DNA of 29,118 nt from Pelosinus fermentans (GTDB lineage Bacteria > Bacillota > Negativicutes > DSM-13327): assembly GCA_002434245.1 (NCBI GenBank), contig DJJR01000052.1, positions 104,455-133,572 on the forward strand, in the 5' to 3' direction. The position numbers were made by a program, and so were the translations under genes. The notes beneath the pieces were generated by a model, which saw only the letters and a list, made by a program, of their open reading frames with translations, ran no database searches and was not told where the DNA came from. Within the stretch, counting starts at the first letter, position 1. The number at the start of each line of letters is the position of its first letter. Below are positions 26,322 through 29,118 of the stretch, piece by piece.

Positions 26322-26957
26322 TTATTTATCATCAATTCTCTTATAAATCTCTAGAAAAGACTGCAAAACTTGAGCAGTCAAACCCCAAACAACATAATTT
26401 TTATACTTATAAAATGAAACCTGGTATGTTTTACGTGCCCGCCATTCTTCAGAGTATCCAGTAACTAAAGAAAAAGGGAAATCCGCTAAAGGTCTCGTTC
26501 CCATTTCCATATGGGCGACAATCGGTTCATGAGCAAGTAAAAACCGTAAAGGTATGGTAAATACTTCCGCAACTTCATCCTGGCTGGGTACAATCGGCTG
26601 AAGAGGCGAGAGATAGCCTACGTAAGGATGCAATTTTACTCCTATAGGGCTTATGATTTCGTCTAATGCTCCTAGAATTTTAATTTCCTCTGCTGCTAAA
26701 GAAAGTTCTTCCTGGGTTTCCCGTACAGCAGCAGCTAAAGCTGATCCATCTTCCTTTTCAATACGACCTCCTGGAAAGCAAATCTCTCCAGGCTGCCAGG
26801 ATAATTGTGTAGATCGTACTTCAAATAATACAGCCAATTCACCATCCTGGACGATAAGAGGCACCAGCACCGCTGCAGAAAAGAACTCATTATAACCAGC
26901 TTTACTTTCTCCATTAACAGCTAACGCTTTTGACAATTCTCTACATAAATCATCCAT
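26322..26957 (-). CDS. Nudix hydrolase, CoA pyrophosphatase type (NudL/YeaB)
   Basis: Hydrolyses CoA and its derivatives to 4'-phosphopantetheine and 3',5'-ADP in the known family members. 211 aa from the chosen start. The Nudix box FPGGRIEKEDGSALAAAVRE and following TQEEL has the spacing of the CoA subgroup, and the preceding LFEVRSTQLSWQPGEICFPGG matches the UPF0035 pattern (RS..L..H.G...FPGG) with Gln in place of the usual His. The frame opens at 26978, but the ATG at 26957 has GAGAGG 7 nt upstream and is preferred. It stands alone between a terminator and apbE. Confidence 0.87.
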   Translation of the reverse strand: MDDLCRELSKALAVNGESKAGYNEFFSAAVLVPLIVQDGELAVLFEVRSTQLSWQPGEICFPGGRIEKEDGSALAAAVRETQEELSLAAEEIKILGALDEIISPIGVKLHPYVGYLSPLQPIVPSQDEVAEVFTIPLRFLLAHEPIVAHMEMGTRPLADFPFSLVTGYSEEWRARKTYQVSFYKYKNYVVWGLTAQVLQSFLEIYKRIDDK

Positions 26958-27041
26958 TACTAGTCCTCTCCCATCCAATCAGCATTTTTTCACATTACTC
27001 AGCAACCTATCTCTTTATTCCGGCAAAAAAGTAACCATTCG

Positions 27042-28070
27042 TTATTTTTTATCTGCATCGGAAGTTATCTCTATCTTTCCCTCCAGACCGGGAGTAATAA
27101 TAATATTACCATCTAAAGTAACAATCACAGCTTCATTGCCGGGAAACTGTTTTAGCAGTTCTAACCCTTTTTCTACTCCTAGAACAAAAATGGGTTTACT
27201 CAAAACATCTCCATAGGTAGAACTAGAATTGACCATCGTCACACTTGATACTTCTCTTGGCTGCCATCCTGTTCGCGGATCTAAAATATGTGAATATCGT
27301 ATGCCATTTTTCATCATAAACCGCTGATAATCTCCGGATGTCTCCATTGTATCCCATTCTGTCAAAGCCAGCTTAGCACTGATGCCATCTGGATCGCGAG
27401 GATGCTGTATACCAATCCTCCATGGTTTACCATCAGGCTTATTACCAATAACTCGTACATCCCCGCCAGCATTTACTAGTGCAGATGTTATTCCTTTTGT
27501 TTTCAGTAGTTCAACAGCCTGATCCGTAGCATATCCCTTGGCAATGGCACCTAAATCAAGCATCATGCCTGCTTTTGGCAAATATATCGTATTAGCAGCC
27601 GTATCTACCTCAACCAAATGATAATTGACCAATGGCAAAACCTCATCAATTTCAGCCTGACTTGGTACGTACTCGCCCTTATGGCCAATTCCCCATAATT
27701 TCGTAAGGGGACCAACGGTAATATCAAAAGAACCGCCAAGCTTATCCGATACATCCTGGGAAAACTTAATAATTTTTACCAATTCAGGATCAACAACAAC
27801 TTTTTCCTTACCTGCCATTTGATTAATTCTCGAGACTTGACTATTATCATCAAAATTATTCGTTAAAGCATGCAAATGCTGGAACTCAGCGAAAGCGGCC
27901 TTCACTGCCTCTTCTGCTCCTGGACCATAAGCAGTAATTTCAACAATTGTGTCCATAAGAAATTGTGTTTCCTTATAGACATTAGACGAGTTTGTCTTGC
28001 CAAAGCATCCTGAAATAAATAACGCTGTAATAACAATAATAACCATAATTAATGATAATCTTTTATTCAT
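27042..28070 (-). CDS. apbE: FAD:protein FMN transferase (ApbE), lipoprotein
   Basis: Covalently attaches FMN to threonine in target flavoproteins such as Rnf/Nqr subunits, acting outside the cytoplasmic membrane. 342 aa. N-terminal signal with lipobox FISGC (Cys22). The ApbE domain has FLMDTIVEITAYG, SFDITVGPLTKLWGIG, LDLGAIAKGYATDQAV, NAGGDVRVIG, METSGDYQRF and HILDPRTGW. The late motif is STYGDVLSKPIFVLG, where most homologues have a metal-binding D-A-x-S/T pattern, so the aspartate is kept with a small change around it. The ATG follows AGGAAGGTG. No rnf or nqr genes lie in the window; the target is elsewhere. Confidence 0.95.
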   Translation of the reverse strand: MNKRLSLIMVIIVITALFISGCFGKTNSSNVYKETQFLMDTIVEITAYGPGAEEAVKAAFAEFQHLHALTNNFDDNSQVSRINQMAGKEKVVVDPELVKIIKFSQDVSDKLGGSFDITVGPLTKLWGIGHKGEYVPSQAEIDEVLPLVNYHLVEVDTAANTIYLPKAGMMLDLGAIAKGYATDQAVELLKTKGITSALVNAGGDVRVIGNKPDGKPWRIGIQHPRDPDGISAKLALTEWDTMETSGDYQRFMMKNGIRYSHILDPRTGWQPREVSSVTMVNSSSTYGDVLSKPIFVLGVEKGLELLKQFPGNEAVIVTLDGNIIITPGLEGKIEITSDADKK

Positions 28071-28390
28071 TAATTCACCTTCCTGTCATTCACATTTATC
28101 CTTATATTCTATAATCAAATAGTTAAGCTATTACCTGTGTCCTAATGATTCATTACTATGTATCTATAAATATGATTAACCCGTAATCTATATTATAATA
28201 CATTCTTTATGTTCTTATGGAAAACCTTCATTACTCTTCAAAAGAACACGAAGGTGTACCGCAGCAGCGGCATTGTGCCTTTGTGATTCATCATTACTTA
28301 TTGAACCACAATATCTCTTCACGTCCTTTGCTATTATCAAGAAAAGCCCCTTAAAAAGGGTATAGAAAAATGCGTGGAAAAAAATAATCG
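28071..28390. other. Gene-free AT-rich stretch with degraded repeats
   Basis: Upstream region of apbE and beyond. No ORF is supported. It contains a degraded palindromic unit around 28243-28290 (ACACGAAGGTGT ... GTGCCTTTGTGATTC) and a half copy GAACCACAATATCTCTTCACG near 28315. These look like decayed members of the CACAGAG/CACGAAGG repeat group. A weak stem GCCCCTT/AAGGG lies near 28346. Confidence 0.5.
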
Positions 28391-28461
28391 AACCGCAGAG
28401 ACGCAGAGGACGCTGAGGAGATTTTTAACCCTATCTATCTGCTCTCTGCGTCTCTGCGGTT
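28391..28461. repeat. Palindromic dispersed repeat, CGCAGAG type (best copy)
   Basis: Perfect 18-bp arms AACCGCAGAGACGCAGAG (28391-28408) and its complement (28444-28461), with a 35-bp middle that starts with another unit (GACGCTGAGGAG). Related copies lie at 18183 and 20242, with fragments at 3525 and 10689. Confidence 0.82.
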
Positions 28462-28540
28462 AAATCGTTCTATTTGCTTTGTTTGTCATTATCAAAAAGC
28501 ATCGGATGTCTTTTCTGACACTCCTGTGATTTATTTCATG

Positions 28541-28607
28541 GTCATTGCGAGCACAGCGAAGCAATCTCGTAACAAGCAGGGGATTGCTTCGCTGTGCTCG
28601 CAATGAC
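28541..28607. repeat. Long perfect palindrome, GTCATTGCGAG-type repeat
   Basis: Two perfectly complementary 26-bp arms (28541-28566 and 28582-28607) beginning GTCATTGCGAGCACAGCGAA, separated by 15 bp. Arms starting GTCATTGCGAG and containing GAAGCAATC are a widespread non-coding intergenic repeat type in bacteria, from memory. It would form a very stable hairpin in RNA on either strand. No transposase is present. Confidence 0.85.
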
Positions 28608-28652
28608 AAATTAATGATACTTCATCATGTAAGACTTGTACACTCTAATATA

Positions 28653-28686
28653 GTAAAAAGCACCCATTTTCATGAGTGCTTTTTAC
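28653..28686 (-). terminator. Terminator after the truncated 5S copy
   Basis: 15-bp stem with one mismatch, GTAAAAAGCACCCAT (28653-28667) / ATGAGTGCTTTTTAC (28672-28686). Near-identical to the one after the intact 5S gene, so 5S plus terminator were duplicated together. Confidence 0.8.
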
Positions 28687-28696
28687 TTTCCTTTAA

Positions 28697-28772
28697 CCAG
28701 CAACTATCTATCCTCCCAGGTCGTTTCCAACCAAGTACTTTCGACGTATGGGCTTAACTACTGTGTTCGGTA
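28697..28772 (-). pseudogene. Truncated 5S rRNA copy (3' part only)
   Basis: Matches the 3' two-thirds of the intact 5S at 28968-29082 almost base for base (CCAGCAACTATCTATCCTCC, CCAACCAAGTACTTTCGACG, CTACTGTGTTCGGTA), with a 2-nt deletion near 28749. Similarity stops at 28772. The 5' strand of helix I and most of helix II are missing, so it cannot fold as 5S. Confidence 0.85.
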
Positions 28773-28905
28773 CTTCGACTGGCGATAATACCTCATCTGC
28801 GTCGTTACTCCTGCGCGCGCTCACTTCACGTACTGATGTACTGCTCAGTTCGCGTGCTCGTCGTGCCTAGCATCTGAAGCATTCTCACCAATCTCAGGAA
28901 CGAAA
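28773..28905. repeat. GC-rich structured insert at the broken 5S end
   Basis: About 130 bp of clearly higher GC than its surroundings, directly joined to the truncated 5S. It has a central hairpin GTAC-TGAT-GTAC (28830-28841) flanked by imperfect arms (GCGCGCTCACTTC against CAGTTCGCGTGC), and the direct repeat CATCTG (28794 and 28871) with CGTCGT beside each copy. No ORF. It looks like a small non-coding mobile or dispersed element; the borders are approximate. Confidence 0.5.
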
Positions 28906-28930
28906 AAACTCTCACTCAAGATCAATATGA

Positions 28931-28962
28931 TAAAAAGCACTCACGTAAATGAGTGCTTTTTA
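28931..28962 (-). terminator. Terminator of the rRNA operon after 5S
   Basis: Perfect 13-bp stem TAAAAAGCACTCA (28931-28943) / TGAGTGCTTTTTA (28950-28962) with a 6-nt loop. Lies 5 bp past the 5S end; the stem itself contributes the U-tract on the minus strand. Confidence 0.85.
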
Positions 28963-28967
28963 CTTAA

Positions 28968-29082
28968 CCAGCAACTATCTATCCTCCCAGGCCGTTTCCA
29001 ACCAAGTACTTTCGACGTATAAGGGCTTAACTACTGTGTTCGGTATGGGAACAGGTGGATCCCCTTAGCTATCGCCACTGGA
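28968..29082 (-). rRNA. rrf: 5S ribosomal RNA
   Basis: On the minus strand it reads TCCAGTGGCGATAGCTAAGG, then GGATCCACCTGTTCCCATAC, CGAACACAGTAGTTAAGCCC, GAAAGTACTTGGTTGGAAAC and finally GTTGCTGG. These are the conserved 5S blocks, and the ends pair (CCAG with CTGG) to close helix I. Length about 115 nt, normal. 23S would lie upstream, beyond 29118; the last 36 bp are an AT-rich spacer. Confidence 0.93.
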
Positions 29083-29118
29083 TTTTAGAAGTACATAATA
29101 TAAATATGTTCCTTCAAA

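Noticed and set aside
28545..28757. Rightward 70-aa open frame
   Set aside because: It runs through the 26-bp palindrome, the 5S terminator and the truncated 5S copy; it arises from repeats and RNA sequence, not from a gene.
1..29118. CRISPR array, prophage, transposase or tRNA
   Set aside because: No regularly spaced direct repeats with unique spacers, no transposase or phage reading frame and no tRNA cloverleaf was noticed by eye; a dedicated scan could still find a weak one.

Overview
The window looks like the chromosome of an anaerobic, diderm Firmicute of the Negativicutes (Sporomusaceae, for example a Pelosinus- or Sporomusa-like organism). The grounds are low-GC coding with strong AGGAGG-type ribosome sites, a compact haem/sirohaem/corrinoid precursor operon with a CobA-HemD fusion, a 5S rRNA of Firmicute type, and a sporulation-type GH18 lipoprotein. 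The genus is inference from gene content and cannot be proved here.

Left part (1-10750): a sugar-acid catabolic island. A divergent pair dominates it. A PrpR_N/PAS/AAA+/Fis sigma-54 activator (8741-10672, +) faces a leftward operon garP (galactarate/glucarate MFS porter), garD (galactarate dehydratase), a DHDPS-family lyase, and garR (tartronate semialdehyde reductase), closed by a strong terminator at 3588-3616. The shared intergenic region holds a good -24/-12 sigma-54 promoter and three ACAATTG elements spaced exactly 21 bp apart, a plausible enhancer array. Downstream is a second leftward unit: a LarA-like (DUF2088) protein and a glycerol-dehydrogenase-family oxidoreductase, then a terminator and an IclR-family regulator gene. 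Together the genes suggest uptake of galactarate, dehydration to 5-dehydro-4-deoxyglucarate, aldol cleavage by a DHDPS-type enzyme in place of GarL, and reduction of tartronate semialdehyde to glycerate. The LarA-like/dehydrogenase pair has an unassigned role on a related hydroxy acid.

Middle part (10797-18070): a leftward tetrapyrrole operon, transcribed in the order sirC-like precorrin-2 dehydrogenase, hemA, hemC, cobA-hemD fusion, hemB, hemL, then a small protein of the ATC-hydrolase-like family. It makes uroporphyrinogen III from glutamyl-tRNA and diverts it to precorrin-2/sirohydrochlorin, the entry to sirohaem and B12.

Right part (18331-28070): mostly separate leftward housekeeping genes, most ended by clear stem-loops: PBP2 (mrdA), an LCP-family cell-wall ligase, an MBL-fold hydrolase, a GH18 lipoprotein, a GltP-type amino-acid symporter, one rightward 89-aa orphan, a CoA-pyrophosphatase Nudix enzyme, and ApbE (flavin transferase). 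The LCP gene has an unusually clear promoter whose predicted transcript starts with a stem-loop.

Right end (28071-29118): no protein gene. It holds dispersed palindromic repeats, including one with perfect 26-bp arms, then a 5S rRNA gene on the minus strand with a second, truncated 5S copy plus terminator downstream, interrupted by a GC-rich element. This is the tail of an rRNA operon whose 16S/23S lie outside the window. No CRISPR, tRNA, transposase or prophage gene was seen.
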